DNA of 64,000 nucleotides from Pomacea canaliculata (GCF_003073045.1 NC_037594.1:26108927-26172926); one strand, 5' to 3'; positions 44,001 to 56,998 are shown, numbered from the stretch's first letter. The notes: generated by a model not told the origin, from the letters alone. A program made the numbers and translations.

Positions 44001-47000
44001 CATTTGAAGGCATTTTTAATATATGAGGGATGATAGCAGCTTTGGAAACTTTCATTGTGGCTTTTTTAAATTCATGTTTAAGGCAGAGAAGGAGGTGATT
44101 GTTGATCATGCCTGTGGCATGGCAGTTCTTCGAGGTGCAGATGTCTTCAAACAAGGCATTGTTGGAGCTCCTTTGTGTGAGTAATACTTATAATAAAGCA
44201 GAATCAAATGCATGTACAAGGTCTGCATTACATATGTAATTATTTCAGTTTTCTATACATAAAACGCCCCGTCTTCCATTTAGTTGATCAAGTTCATGGT
44301 CACTGATTGTGTAGAACGTTTGTATCAAATGTTTGTACAGAAAGTAGATGCAGATGTCTTAGCTACTCAGTAAATTTATTTCCAATCTGTTTTTATATGG
44401 GTTGTCTCATGGCTGAAACACATTCATGTGAGTGGGGGAACTTTTTATAATTTAAAATAAAATCTTATACTTTTATGAAAATATAGTTCTTTCTCTTCTT
44501 TTACCTCTTACTTTTATGGAGCTTTGTTGACACAGTTTGGTTTCAGTTATTTCAGAGATTTCTTGTACATGATTGCAAATTTAGTAGTTTTTAATTAATT
44601 TTTTTGGGGGATGGGGTGGGGTTAAGGTGTGAGGGAGTAAGGATTCCTTCATTTGGTATTTTTATTTCACATTTTTATCAGTTGATCATAAAATATCACA
44701 AGGTAAATTACTTCCAGAGGCAGTCCACAATCTTCTAAAGAGATTATATCTGGTTAACAGCTATTCTAATGACTTTGGATTTGATTCACATGTGCATAGT
44801 ACACTTATGCTTTGTGTGTGTGTGGATGCTTGCGTGTGCATATGTGGGTCCATGTGTGTGTGTTTATGTGTGCATGCACACATACATGTAAATATTCAGC
44901 AATGAAATGTGGTGAAAGGGTGAGAGTTATGGCTGACTTAGATGCAAGATGTCTTCGAGGTTTCAGCCGCGTGTACCAGGGGAGCAAAATGTATGTGGGG
45001 ACAGGTGTGGCTCTGGTAGACAGAGATGAGCTCTTCTGCACGTCAGCAGTGTCAAGGTTGTATTAGCAAGATAACTGTGGCCTGTGTGCCTTAAAAAGCT
45101 TGAATTTGTTTCTTTAAAAATAAACAGGTACCATCAGTAGTGTCAGCACCCTTTAAGCCAGCTGACCAGCTGGACTAGTCATCCACCCCACCCATGCATA
45201 CTTAAAGGCTATCCTTGTTAGCAGACTAAAAGACTTTGTCATTGTTATGGATGTAATAAACATAGGTTGTTTTTTTTGTTCTAGTATTAAAGTATGAAAC
45301 GCGGAAGGAAAATACAACAGTGGATCAGGCAAAATCTAATTAGCAATCTTAAACCAGTGTTTGTTTTTTTTTAATTGCATGTGCTTGAATAAGTTCCTTA
45401 CATTTAGACAAAAAATAAGAAAAAACCAGCAGTGTGTGTGTGGTTTTTTTTTTTTTTTTGTATATGTATGTATTTCTCTCTCTGTGTTTAAGAGAGAAAG
45501 AAAGACACAGAGAGAGCATGTGTGTGTGGATGTAGACATAACCTCCAAGAGAATGAGATGATGAGTTATTTAAAGACATAAAACTTTTACCATTCATAGA
45601 GGTGTTGGTGTACAGATGTCAGAAGCCTTGTACCATTCACCATCTTTATCAGATTTTCTACCAAAGATTGTATTTCCACAAAATCTTCCATCTATCATCT
45701 GTGGCCATGTTTTGGGGCCTAGGCCTGGTGAAACCATCCTGGATATGTGTGCAGCACCAGGTAATTATTGTGTGCATGTATATATGTGTGTATATATATA
45801 TATGTGTGTGCAATGAATATGTGATCATGTGTACATAGCATGATTTTTGTTTTTGTTCTGAAGGTGGAAAAACAAGTCATATAGCTGCACTTATGAACAA
45901 CGAGGTAAGTCACTTCAATTTCATTTTGAAAGTGTATCCATTATATACTTACTGCAATTTGTGACAAAGTAACATTTTAAAATGATATTTAGATGATATT
46001 TTCCTTTTAATGGACTCTATAAGAAACTTGTATAAAGACAAGGCAGACACACTTCCATCCAGTAGGTCAGGAGGAGAAGATGTCATTGTCTTCTGTTTGA
46101 AAATGATCATGCAGTTTTATTTCACCATCAGAAAGTCAGCTTTACAACAGAAACTCTCTAGGTGCCACAAAAGAAAAATAATATATCAAATGGGTTTTAC
46201 ACTTGTCAAAACTTTTATTAAGAAAGCAGTTATAAAATGCTGATTTCATAAAAATGCAAACCACATAGGGAGCTAAGTGTTATACCTTTATAAAGTTATA
46301 GTTGGAAAGTATTTAATATTACCTAAATAATTTATGTTATTACAACATACTCTGTTAAAAATATATGCCATCTTTAAAAGCAAAAGATGAAATAAAAATT
46401 CATTGATCATTGAAAGAATAGTATTATTATATACAGTTTATTTTTGTAAGGGCAGAGTAGTGGCATTGGACAAGACAGCAGACAAAGTTGCCAAAATCAG
46501 AAGTAACCTGGAAAACTTTTGCCTCACATGTGTAGAATCATACGTGTTTGATGCAAGGAAAGCTTGCAGCAAGGACTCAGGTTGGTGCATGCATGTGTGT
46601 TTTGTGTGTGATTTGTTATTTCACAAGTTTGTGTGACTCCTTCCTTTTCTTCAAGTTCAAGGTCTCTCTTTCCTCACTTGTTCCTGAATCAAGGTAGATC
46701 CCTAAAAAAAAAGGAAACTCATGATAACCTGCTGGATAATTAAAAATTACAGTTAATCTCCAGAGTAGTTAAAGACAAACAACATAAGCCTAATCGTTGG
46801 TACCTTGACTTCTGTACTAGAAGCTTTGCATAAGTGACCGGTAGGCATAGACATTAAGTTTGGCATGAGTATATTAAGATACACGCAGTTAAACTGAGTT
46901 CAGAAAGTGTTTTTGTGTTAGTACATTATCGGATCAGCTTGTTTTAAGTTGTTACAAAATATGGACCGTATTGTGAAAAAGACTTCCAAAGGGGTAACCA

Positions 47001-49485
47001 CCATAACTTGCCTTTGGCTTTAGTGCTGTATCTGCTTTCCCACATTTTTCTTAATTAAGATTGAAGTTCTGATGGCTGTTCGTCCTTCCTTGCATGACAT
47101 TTGACACATCAGATGTAATCGTCACTTCGTTCACTTGCTTTAGCACCAGAAGAAACTTTCTTAAAACATCAAGAGACAATCTTAATACGTTTTGCTACAA
47201 CAGAGATCTTCAATCTAGATAGAAAAGAGGTGTAAAGTGGGATGGAAAGAATTCCTTACATAGACCATGGAAAACACTCAGCGCCACCTACCCAAGGGGA
47301 GAAAGTGCACTTGACATAAGTGCAAGGGGCTTGCCAAACTGAGCCCTTATTAACGCAGGAAGAAATAAAATAAAGCTGAAAGAACATTAAATTGCTGCAT
47401 GCAGTGACTTCGTTCCTCTCTTCTGTATTGTTCCTGATGTAGCTGACATTGAGTGCAAGCAGTAGCTTCTACTTTCTCTACTTTCTGACCAACATCGGGT
47501 GTCTGTATATTCTCGGTGCACCCTGAAGATAATCATCTCACAGTGCCTTCTAGAATGAGCAGAGGGATGTAGCTCTGTGATTCGAAAGTGTACAGCGGTT
47601 TCAGTCCAGGAGACAGCATGTATTCAGCCCAACTCTCTTGTTCCACCGTGTCCATGACATGGTGAAGTCTATGTGATTTTGCTATAATTTCCGAAATCAC
47701 CACAAATAAGGCAGAAAAAAAAATCATCACCCAACTTTATTTCTTAAAAATAATGATTCTGATATTGAACCTGATTCTCTCTAGAAACTTCTTACTGCGT
47801 ATAGACACCCTCCCTCACTCACATACGCACACACGCACGCGCACACAAAGGAGTCAATCTTTGAAGTACTTTATGGAAAAATAATGTACTTTAGGAATTT
47901 TTTGAAAGTTCCATGTGTCTGTGTATGTGAGTGCATTGGCAGGGAATTCCAGACTGTGGGTCCAAACGTGGGTTAAAACGTTCCACTACAATCAATTATA
48001 AATAAAGTTATCGAATATTTTAAATATGAAGTTTTCCACTCTAACCCTGTAGAGAGGAGAGACAGTGTGTGTGTGTGAGAGAGATAGTGTGTGAATGATT
48101 AAGATGTCGCTAAACACGAAGAAGAAAATGAGAAAGAAGACAAACGTCAACGAAACTTAAATATTTTGCAGAGGACGTGGGAAAGGGTTTGGGGCGAGAG
48201 TCGACATAATTTAAAGGGGAGACAACTAAGGTGGTTTGTTGTTTGCGCGGTTGCCTTTCTTGGACTGCTCGCCAAGAAGGGCTCTACACCTGCTACATGT
48301 GTAATATTGCAGATGAGGTTGGAGAGCCGCCCTACCCGCCGGCCACGTTTGACCGCGTGCTGCTGGACGGTCCGTGCAGTGCGTTGGGTCAGCGCCCCGC
48401 AGTCCGTAACAAGATGACAGCCGGCTGTATGGCCTCCTTCCCCAAACTACAACGCATGCTGCTGACCGCGGTAAGTCCGTGCACGCGCGCGGTGAGTTCG
48501 CTCTTGTACATTGCATGTCTACGCTCACGTGTTTACATACGTTCGTGAATATGAATACGTTCTAAAATATGAAAACATTCCTAAAATGAAGACCAGCGTC
48601 TTGACTTCACCCCCTCGCACAAATCCGTCCCCCCACCCAGCGAGTATTATGATTCCTACCGTGCTGAGGTGTCTGACATGATTTCTAATATGCAAGTATA
48701 GCAACCATTGGTGAATGTATTTCATAAAAGACAGCTTGTATCATAAAAACAGGTAACAAACACGATACTATTAACATGTTGAACAGCATCAGGTCATATT
48801 TAACAAGATGAGGTTAACATTTTACAAGTTAAATATTCTTAACGTACGATAAACATATCTGCTGGAGTCTAGGATTTTGGTATAGGGCAGCAGTTTTATT
48901 TCTTTATGCACTGAAAAACAGTTCTGTATCAGTTTAAACTTTATCAAAGTTCAAGACCGCCTGTGAGTACAATAAGCATGTATTGCAGGCGGTGCATCTA
49001 GTGCGTGAGGGTGGAACTCTTGTGTACAGCACTTGTTCGTTACCTGTGGAAGAGAATGAAGATCAGGTAGCTTGGGTACTGGACAATTTTCCAGCACTTG
49101 TCCTTGAAGAGCAGGTAACGACTTTTAATCATACAGACATCATTTTCTATTTCTCTCACTCCCATGTGTGTGTGTGTGGTCAGTAACTCTTAAAACTATG
49201 ACAGTATTTTCTCGTAGAATTGTCGGTTTTTGTGTAGGAATAATTTAAGATGAAGCATGTTGCTTTATCGTTTGATTTGTCTCCGGTTTCTTCTTTATGT
49301 TTGCTTTCTGATGTCAGACCCCTCACTTGGGAGGATGCGGCCTCGCCCACTCGTCATTGTCAGCTGCAAACTGTCGCCTGGTGCAACGGTTTGACCCAAG
49401 CCGCTTATCTCGAATTGCCACCAGAGACTGTAATTCTGACACTATCGGCTTTTTTATCGCCAAGTTCCGCAAAGTGTCTCGATAA
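41085..49485 (+). CDS. NSUN6: tRNA (cytosine-5) methyltransferase NSUN6
   Basis: S-adenosylmethionine-dependent RNA m5C methyltransferase; the family modifies C72 of tRNA-Cys and tRNA-Thr. Eleven exons, 454 aa (human 469): 41085-41153, 41716-41871, 42467-42571, 44083-44176, 44900-45056, 45600-45760, 45864-45904, 46451-46580, 48313-48470, 48989-49114, 49318-49485. All junctions are GT-AG and in phase. A PUA domain spans about 111-200 (HACGMAVLRGADVFKQGIV, YVGTGVAL). The Rossmann SAM site is DMCAAPGGKT (CAAPG at 244-248). LDGPCSALGQ carries Cys326 and LVYSTCSLPVEENE carries the nucleophile Cys373, the same residue numbers as in the human enzyme. The end is DTIGFFIAKF, typical of the family. A BLAST-type search should return NSUN6 unambiguously. 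Exon 2's donor (GAG|GTAGAG) and exon 4's acceptor (TTTAAG) are the weakest junctions. Confidence 0.95.
43046..43110 (+). repeat. tRNA-like SINE fragment in NSUN6 intron
   Basis: AGTGGTCTGGCAGTGTAGTG and the following ATCATGAGCACGATTGTTGC resemble a decayed box A and box B pair. A second similar fragment may lie at 42690-42760. Weak evidence. Confidence 0.25.
43538..43600 (+). repeat. LINE 3'-end remnant in NSUN6 intron
   Basis: ATTGTAAAGTGCCTTTAGCA, then an AATTATGCTGTATGATGATG-type ending, resembles the L2/CR1 3' consensus TTGTAAAGCGCxTTGAGCA. A short GATGAT microsatellite follows. Low certainty. Confidence 0.3.
44812..44880 (+). repeat. TG-rich low-complexity tract just upstream of an NSUN6 exon
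   Basis: Irregular (TGTG)n mixed with GCATG, ending about 20 bp before the acceptor AATATTCAG (44891-44899). UG-rich intronic sequence can influence splicing, but nothing here shows that directly. Confidence 0.5.
47279..47290 (-). promoter_or_regulatory. CTCF-like motif 1 (in NSUN6 intron)
   Basis: CAGCGCCACCTA, which read on the - strand is TAGGTGGCGCTG, matching the conserved bilaterian CTCF core AG[GA][TG]GGCGC. First of three near-identical sites in the same orientation. Confidence 0.4.
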
Positions 49486-49489
49486 TAAA
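49484..49489 (+). terminator. Polyadenylation signal overlapping the NSUN6 stop codon
   Basis: The stop codon TAA (49483-49485) is the beginning of TAATAAAT, so AATAAA starts at its second base. If used, the NSUN6 3' UTR would be only a few tens of bases long. I saw no other convincing signal immediately downstream. Confidence 0.45.
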
Positions 49490-50519
49490 TATTGGTCATC
49501 GAATTTCATCTTGTTTTTAAGCAAGCGAACGAAGAAATGAAATGGTAACAATTGCATAGTAACAGTGAAAATACAAATACACGTGAGAGAAAAAGAGAGA
49601 GAGAGAGAGGAAAAAAAATAGAGCGCTTGTACAACAAAGAGCTGGTGAGTTGAGAGACCAGGTGCCGGACCAGCTCGCTGTCTGCGATGTGTGAGGAACG
49701 CTCGGCAGTCATACAGGCAGGTCTGACAGGTGTTAGGGTGGAGGCGCTATCACCTGCTTTCTGACTGGCGCAGGTGTGTGATTAAAGTCTTTATTCGAAA
49801 TGCTGGTGATGATTAGCGCGCTTATTAAGCTGGCCCGTAATTCACCTGCCTTCTGCGGGCTTACAGCCAGGTTACAATCGCCTGCCCTTTCCGCACCGGT
49901 ATGAGGTCGTCTGCACTGGCTGCTCTGTCTTCCGCCCGGAGAGGTCTTCCAAACTATGCATGGGCCACACGGAGGGAAATTTCCCAAAACTAAGCGGACA
50001 TGACCACGCTTTTTAAAAATTAAACTTTTATCTCTTCTTCCTGTAAATCTGAATCAAGATTAGAGAATCGGGATTCACAATGGAATGAAAGGAAGATTAG
50101 AGAACTGTGAGAAAGAAAGTCTAATCTTTCCCTGGACATGTGGACAAACAGCCCAAAAATCGTATAATAAATTTGAAGTATATGTGAACATTTATTTGTC
50201 ATGATGCTGAAGTACACACGCAACACTCATGAACTCCTACTCTAATTATTTTGATGAGTGAGGGGCTAGTGAAATAAATTGACAGACAATCTCCTCGATA
50301 ACAGAATGCGAACAAACGATTCGCCCACGTACTGTAAGAGTCAGTTTGGAATCTGAATTGATATATGTTGGCATCTAAGTCCACCCAGTCCACCAAGTAC
50401 ACCCGCTTGCATTTTTACAAACAGACAAATGCATACGTACTCTCGCGCACATAAACAGACTCGAGGCACGTGCCACAAGCGCTAAAAGTTAATTGAACCT
50501 CAATAGTAACCGCGGACAA

Positions 50520-50531
50520 CAGCGCCACCTA
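50520..50531 (-). promoter_or_regulatory. CTCF-like motif 2
   Basis: CAGCGCCACCTA, identical over 12 bases to the site at 47279, same orientation, 1 kb past the end of NSUN6. Matches the CTCF core on the - strand. Confidence 0.45.
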
Positions 50532-52833
50532 GACTCCAGTGAAGGGACACGACTGTTGAGGCGGGAGGAACAACACGCGCACTCCTGTGTGTTCTGGCGA
50601 GAAGGAAGAACTGGAGGAAGTAGGGAGGATGGGCAGGACGCCGCCGCTACTGTCTGTGCGGGTGCGAGGCAAGGCCGCGCCGTTACCACAATCAAAGAAT
50701 ACTGATGATGCACGTGCTTACAGCGCTCGCGGCACTAATGAACCCCTACACTAATTACCGCGCTTTTGATGATCAGGTGCCAATGTTCTGCTTTGGGCAT
50801 GATTTGCACGCGGGCACACGTGCGCAACTAATCCGTGAACGGTGGAGGGGAGGGTAAACGTAATGCCACCTCCCCATCATACCTTTGACATACCTAGTTC
50901 ACAAGGCTGCAGTTTCTTCTCAGTTAAACGAGACTTTGACATCTTCACAGGGCTGAAGTTTGTTGAAGAATGTACAAGTGAATATCAATTATTTGCTTGT
51001 GTGGTCATCGATTTAACAAGTTTTTTCAAAGAAAAAGTGCTCGCGACTAAGATCTGCTTTCTGGATTTTTTTTTTTTTTTTAGGGAGAAGGAATTACTAA
51101 AATCTTGTTATATTAACTACATACGCTGTCCCACAGGAACTCATGCATGTAGAATAATTTATCAAGAGTCAGAAATTCCATGATGCTAGGTTGCAGACAG
51201 ATGAAGATTAGCAAGAAACACCGCATAACTTGTTAAGGTGCAGTATTCAACCCCTTTGATTACCAGAGAGATATATATCCGGTGATAAGAACCTACTCGT
51301 CACAGTGCTTCAAGATCATGTTGCCAGTTGGCTTTCTTCTTATCGGTCATCAGTCATCGGTCTGTGTCAGCCTTCCGTGTGTCTCGTGCGGGTGGTGTGA
51401 CCGGTGTCATAGTCTTTGAAGATTCTGCAGATATACCTGTCATTGTGGTGAATTAATTGCAGAGTCACATTTGCTTCAACTTTTTCTGTGATTAATTCTC
51501 TTCTTAGGAAATGGTTTTAACATTTGTTCTAGGATAAAAAATTCTCATCTATGCATATAAGAAAACATAATTTTTTTCTGGACATTCACTGTGCTCGTTG
51601 TCACAAAGTGTAAATATTAAACATTTATTTGCCAGTCAACTTTTGAAGCAGTTTCCCCAAGACACCACCCTTCTAAAAGTTGCACAGAAAATTCAAAGAT
51701 TAATTTCAAAGATGAAGCTAAATCTGTCCCTAGAGAGAACAGATATCTGTGTTCATCAGCCGTGTCTCCAGCTTGACACCATCACGCAGAAATGACAAAA
51801 TTAAGATTTTCTTCACCACTAGATTATCTATTCTCTGGAAGACAGGTAAAGATACAGATGTAGACGGCCTCGTGCAAAATGACAGCTTAATATAGACAAA
51901 GTGATAAAACCAATCTGATAACTACTGACTATTACAGATATGGCTGCACGAGAACACCGAATTAAATTTTAAAAAACCAAACAAAACTCGACACTCATCT
52001 ATTTCGGGATCTTTCGCTCTTTGTCTTCAAAGTATCGTTCATCTGATACAAGGCCAGTCAGTTTACTACAGAGGCTCGAAACCCGAACCTCTGCCATTGA
52101 AGGCGAGAACACACAGATGGATAAGGGCACGTAATTACCCCATACCTACCCCGCCCCTACCCCACCCCGTTACCCGTGTAGCACATGCGCCTTGGTAGAC
52201 AACAAACTTCTCCGGGGACAGCATGAAGCGAGTTTACTCCAGGCTGAAAACCTCCCGTCACGTGATCACCATGAGACGAGGAGGGCATTCTTTCACGTGC
52301 TAGCTTACGTTGTGACCCCTCGTGACCCCACAAACATCATGCTCCCTTACTCCTATGTCAGTGACGTATTGAAATTGTGAGTGTGAAAAATGTGCTGATT
52401 ACTAGAGGACCTTCACTCACTCATGTCATGGATACCCATACCCACTGGTGTGCGGGCAATAAACTCTGTTGACATATCTTTTGACCCCAACCCCCAACCC
52501 CCAAACGTTGAAAGAAGTTTTTGAAATTCCTCGCTTTTTGTGTGGTTAAGGTTTCGAGGTGGGTGGGAAGGAGTCGACTAGAGTTACACACCTGTTAAAA
52601 CCATCTTTTGAAAGCTTCTCCTCATGAAATATGACATTTTAATTTTCCTCCTGTCTTGCAAGTCGACGGCGGGGACTCAACCATGCATGCAACGAGACGA
52701 TTGTCTCCCCTTGACCGGCACCGAAAATCACTTTTTTTCTCTGGAATCTTCGATCACGAGGGAAAACTCTGTAGCCTGGGAGTTAGTGAGCTGAAGGGTG
52801 ACATCAGAGGTTTGCTAGTTCTAAAAAAATAGT

Positions 52834-52918
52834 TCACTGGTGTCTTCGAGGGCGACGTCACTGGTGTCTTCGAGGGTGACGTCACTGGTGTCTTCGAGGG
52901 CGACGTCACTGGTGTCTT
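52834..52918 (+). repeat. 24-bp minisatellite carrying CRE-like sites
   Basis: Three full units and one half unit of TCACTGGTGTCTTCGAGGGC plus GACG (units start at 52834, 52858, 52882, 52906), almost identical. Each unit junction makes GACGTCA; the junction after the second unit is a perfect CRE, TGACGTCA. Another perfect TGACGTCA lies 150 bp away at 53066-53073. Confidence 0.85.
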
Positions 52919-54458
52919 AATTTAGCCACCACCAGTCCCATCCCCTCTCCTCCCTCTCCTCCCTGCGCACACTTCCTGTTATGACCTCAGGGGAATGCCG
53001 GCTGCTGGCATCTCATGGCGACTGACTTCTGGTTACAAAACGTTCAGCCATTTACGTGAGCAGCATGACGTCAGCAATGCCTCCACGTCATCAGCGGCGT
53101 CGTCATCCCCGCCACGTGCGGCACGTTGATAGGTCGCGGGGTGGGGGTGAGGAACGACAACAATTTTCGAGGCTCCCGACCAGACAGCCACCTGGATCTC
53201 GGCAGCTAGACCGAGGGCGAAGGTGGGGGTAGGTCTCGTGTCGGAGAACGATGGGAATGAGAGAAAGAGAGAGAGAAAAAGGAAAATGAGCTTTGGGAAT
53301 GTCGGGCAGCTGAGCCGCATGAATGGCGAGAGCCATCCCCGTCCTGAGGGAGTTGGGGGGAATTGAACGAAATTCGTGGCGCCTGGGGGTGGAGTGGTGG
53401 AGGCTTGCAGTGTCGTTTGCTGGAGGAGGGGGCTAAAGGGCGGGAAGAGGGGAAGAGACAATGTTTTTAAAAGTCGCTACAATCATGCTTCCGCCCACAA
53501 CTGAAAAGGGAGATGGCCTATAAGTGCGTTCACTTGTTCACCTCACATGTTACTGAATAATTCAAAGCTCAACTACATGGCAACAATAATTCTCTACGTT
53601 ACCAGCATCGAGTTCGGTTGAGACGCAATAACACTTGCACAAGATGGCAGAATTTGAAAGGGAATATGCCAGTCGCCATTTTAAAAAGGAGTCGGTAGTT
53701 GCACTCCACTTTCTTCATTTTTTTTTTCACAAATGGTGCGTGCAAGCCCACGGCTCGCTTCCACCTTACCTTCTGGGTTTTTCCACCGTTTAAAAGCGCA
53801 GGTAAATTATTTTACACGCAGGCTGCGCCAGGTCACCTTTTGCAGGGCGACTAAAAAGGTTGCTCCTGTCCAAGAGGATTTCATGTTGTCACTGATCGCC
53901 ATCTTGGAGATGCTTCCACTGACCTCGGGAATGTTGAAGACAGTGACTGTTGGCACCGTCGTTGGTCTTAAATCCTCCCCCGTCCTCTCCCCCTTTTGGA
54001 TCAGTGTGAGATACGTCACACAACTGATTTCGGGATTTTGGGGATGTGTGTCCTCGAAACCCTCGCTCAGTTAACGCATTTTTCTTGATGTAAGCTCTCG
54101 TCTGACAAGTGTCCAAATGTCATTTGTTGTTATCAACTGCATTATCAACTCCTCTTACATATACAAGTCCATAGTTGTGCGTCAGATTGTGGGTGGGTAA
54201 AAACCCTCGTTGCCTCTGACGTCATAGGGAGGGCACGAACTCCCGGGTCAGTCACGTAGGCAAGGTACATCCGGCAAGACGATGTCACGTGAAAATGATG
54301 AATCTGACATTTGGCGTGTGCGGGAAACCAACCGTTACGTGCTTGCAGCCAGAAGATCAAAGTCACACCGGTGCCGATCTCAGCTCACTCGCCAGCCAAC
54401 GCGTAGCTATTGGATGGGACATATGCGCATGCGTAAAGGGCAAACGGAAACTTGTCAA

Positions 54459-54470
54459 CAGCGCCATCTA
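54459..54470 (-). promoter_or_regulatory. CTCF-like motif 3
   Basis: CAGCGCCATCTA, one transition from the other two sites (AGATGGCGCTG on the - strand, also a good CTCF core), same orientation. Confidence 0.4.
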
Positions 54471-54537
54471 CTTGATCCACAGATCCGATACAACAGTCTC
54501 TCCTCCTTGGAAAACTTCATTTTATGTCAGTCGTATC

Positions 54538-54850
54538 GCAATGGTTGAGACGCTTGGCACTAGTGCAGTGAGGCTGGGTGTCTCGGGTTCATATCTAGTC
54601 TCGGGCATAGTGTTCTTACTTTAAATTTTGTACATTTTGTACAGAGTGGTCTCGCCTTGAGGGGGCCTTAGTTGATGGCACAGCAAAAAAAAAAAAAAAA
54701 AAACAAAAAAAAAAAAAAAAAAAAACAAAATAACAAAAAAACCAAACCAAAAAAAAGAAACCAAAAACAAAACAGGAAAACAAAACCAAAAACAAACAAA
54801 CAAAAAAACCCCAACAAACTTTTCACTCACCCTAAAGAACAAGAGGAGCA
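54538..54850 (+). mobile_element. Probable tRNA-derived SINE with long A-rich tail
   Basis: ATGGTTGAGACGCTTGGCAC (box-A-like) and CTCGGGTTCATATCTAGTCT (box-B-like, GGTTCATATC) lie at tRNA spacing. About 75 bp later the sequence passes into an A-rich tract (54687 to about 54810) with occasional C. Head-body-tail order and strand agree with a SINE. No target-site duplication was identified by eye. Confidence 0.5.
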
Positions 54851-55719
54851 GCATGACCGTCACACTTGTGTAGACTGCTCCCCTCGTCTTCTCACCACCA
54901 TTATTTCCCTCATTATTTCTCCTCACCCTTTCTTGTCAGCATTGTTTTTCCCCTCATTCTTTCCCGCCTTCTTTTCATTCTCTTGTCTACACCACCCACA
55001 CGTGCGACGTTCACACAAAGCTTGTCGAAATATAAATAAAACTAGTGATTACATTCGCAAAGTCAAACAATGTGTTGGTGACCTGTTGGCTTCTGGTTTG
55101 AAGTAACAAGGTTGCGACCTATGACCCACATAAAAGCCACGAGATGTTCTTTCTCTTCCAAGCTTTCTCAGCACCTGGATGGTTAGAAAAACTCAGGGCT
55201 ACCCCACTCTCCATCTCGCAAAGTACCAGCAAGCAACTGCCAGCCACCAAGCCACAAACGCCCTCTCCCCCTCCTCCACCAACCTTTAATCCCGGCTTCT
55301 CATTAGCACGCGCCAATCAACATTCTGCGCGTTCATTTGCAGTGGGGCAGGCAAGCCGTTCAGCCCGTAATACAGTGTCCCGGGATTACATCTGCTCAAG
55401 CTAGACACGGGAAAAAGGAATTACAACCCTCGTGGCAGATCCTTCTTCTAGGCTCACCACCGCGGTAGTCCGTGGGCGACAAAACCTGGTTTGTTGTAAT
55501 TGCTCCGCGGCAACAAGAAGTAGTGCAAGCAGTTAGCGAGTGGGAGAATCACTTCGCAATGAAAACAGTCTGCTGCAAGCAGCCATGACAGATCGTCTCG
55601 CAGACGAAAGAACTGACGAGATTTCTCGGTGACAAAAAAAAAAAAAAAATTGTTGGAAACTTCATAGATGTAAGAGGTAGTCACGTGTACAGCTGTGTGC
55701 CTGAACGCAGCTCACCAGA

Positions 55720-55833
55720 AAAAAAACAAACAAACAAAAAAAACAAACAAACAAAAAACCCCAAAACAACAACAACAACAACAACAACAACAAAACAACA
55801 ACAACAACAACAAAAAACAAACAAACAAAAAAA
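55720..55833 (+). repeat. (AAAC)n/(CAA)n microsatellite
   Basis: Compound tract of AAAC repeats, then (AAC)n, then AAAC again, with A-runs. Confidence 0.9.
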
Positions 55834-56998
55834 CACCGTTCCAGCATGGAGATAAAAATCCTTGCCTCCACTTTCTCTCTCTCACAAGTCGTTAGTTCAG
55901 TTAACCTGTTTGCACCCTTCAAACCACCATCTCAGTTAACCTGTTTGTACGTCTCCTGTCCTGCCCCTGCTGGGGGACTCCATCGCCAGGAGTCGGCGCT
56001 TGTCTCGCTTGTGAGCGACTGTGTACCCCAGCAACCGGAAGTGCAGGAGACGATGCTAACCAGCAGGCTGCGGGAACAAACCGCAAATAAATTCTCGCGG
56101 CACGCCCTCGTTAAAGACAATGACATCTGCCATCACAATGCTCCTCGTGCTTATTTGGTTTTGTTTGCAACTTGTCCATTCAGCCTCTCCCCTCTCCGAA
56201 AGGCAATGGCGGAGGTCAAGGAATGAGCAAAAAAGGCTGAATGTCTTCATGAGTCGGTAAATATTCCACTTCTTGTAGCTCAGTAAGGTCTGTGAAAACG
56301 CTGTCACGTGACTGCTTTAAATAGGAAGACATATGGATACTTGTGGAATAGGAAGACGAGTCTTTCAGATTATAAACAAGAAATAGAATGAGCCAGAAGC
56401 TCAGTCACACCACCAAACAAAGTTTATTTTCTCCTCCATCCCCCGGTCCTTGCACACGCCCCTCCCCAGACACTTCCTTTCTCTGCCCCTGAGAATATTT
56501 TTCGCCGCGAGACATTTTTTCATTTTACATTCACTGTATATCATAAACATGAAATGCTATGTTGGCGATATCTTAGGGTTATAAAATTATTCCCCGCTTT
56601 TTCCTGTCGATCTCCAGAGGAAGTCTAGCCACTGGAGTGTCGTGTGCAAACATCCGAGAGAAAATACATCATTAAACCCGCGGCCAGACCCGCTTCTGGA
56701 TGCTGAGCGCCAGCAGAGATGGTCTAATCGCAACAATAAATTTCTGCCCTCGCCTGTGAGTCGTTTCTTGCCTGTCTCCTGCCCAGGAACCAGGAAGTTG
56801 TTGTTCTCAGGGCACTCAGCAATGCATCATCCCTCGTTAGTCCAACTTCCGGCGCAGCAGACGCAGTCCCCCGAGGTGTCACTGCGCAGGGAGGGCGCTT
56901 CTCCTCCAGCAACTGTCATGGCGACCGGCAGAGGACCAAGTGGCTCCTTCAAGCTGCTGCTTGGGGGGAGTGTCACGATCGGTTGACTAAGGGAGGAG

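Noticed and set aside
45475-45516. Perfect 12-bp inverted repeat (CTCTCTCTGTGT / ACACAGAGAGAG) in an NSUN6 intron
   Set aside because: Both arms are low-complexity dinucleotide tracts, so complementarity is expected by chance.
53033-53461. 142-aa minus-strand frame
   Set aside because: Proline/serine-rich with no recognisable domain or splice context; lies in a GC-rich regulatory-looking patch. Kept out for lack of support.
54621-55106. Long frames rich in Lys/Asn (+) or Phe/Val (-)
   Set aside because: They arise from the A-rich tail of a probable SINE; no protein motif.
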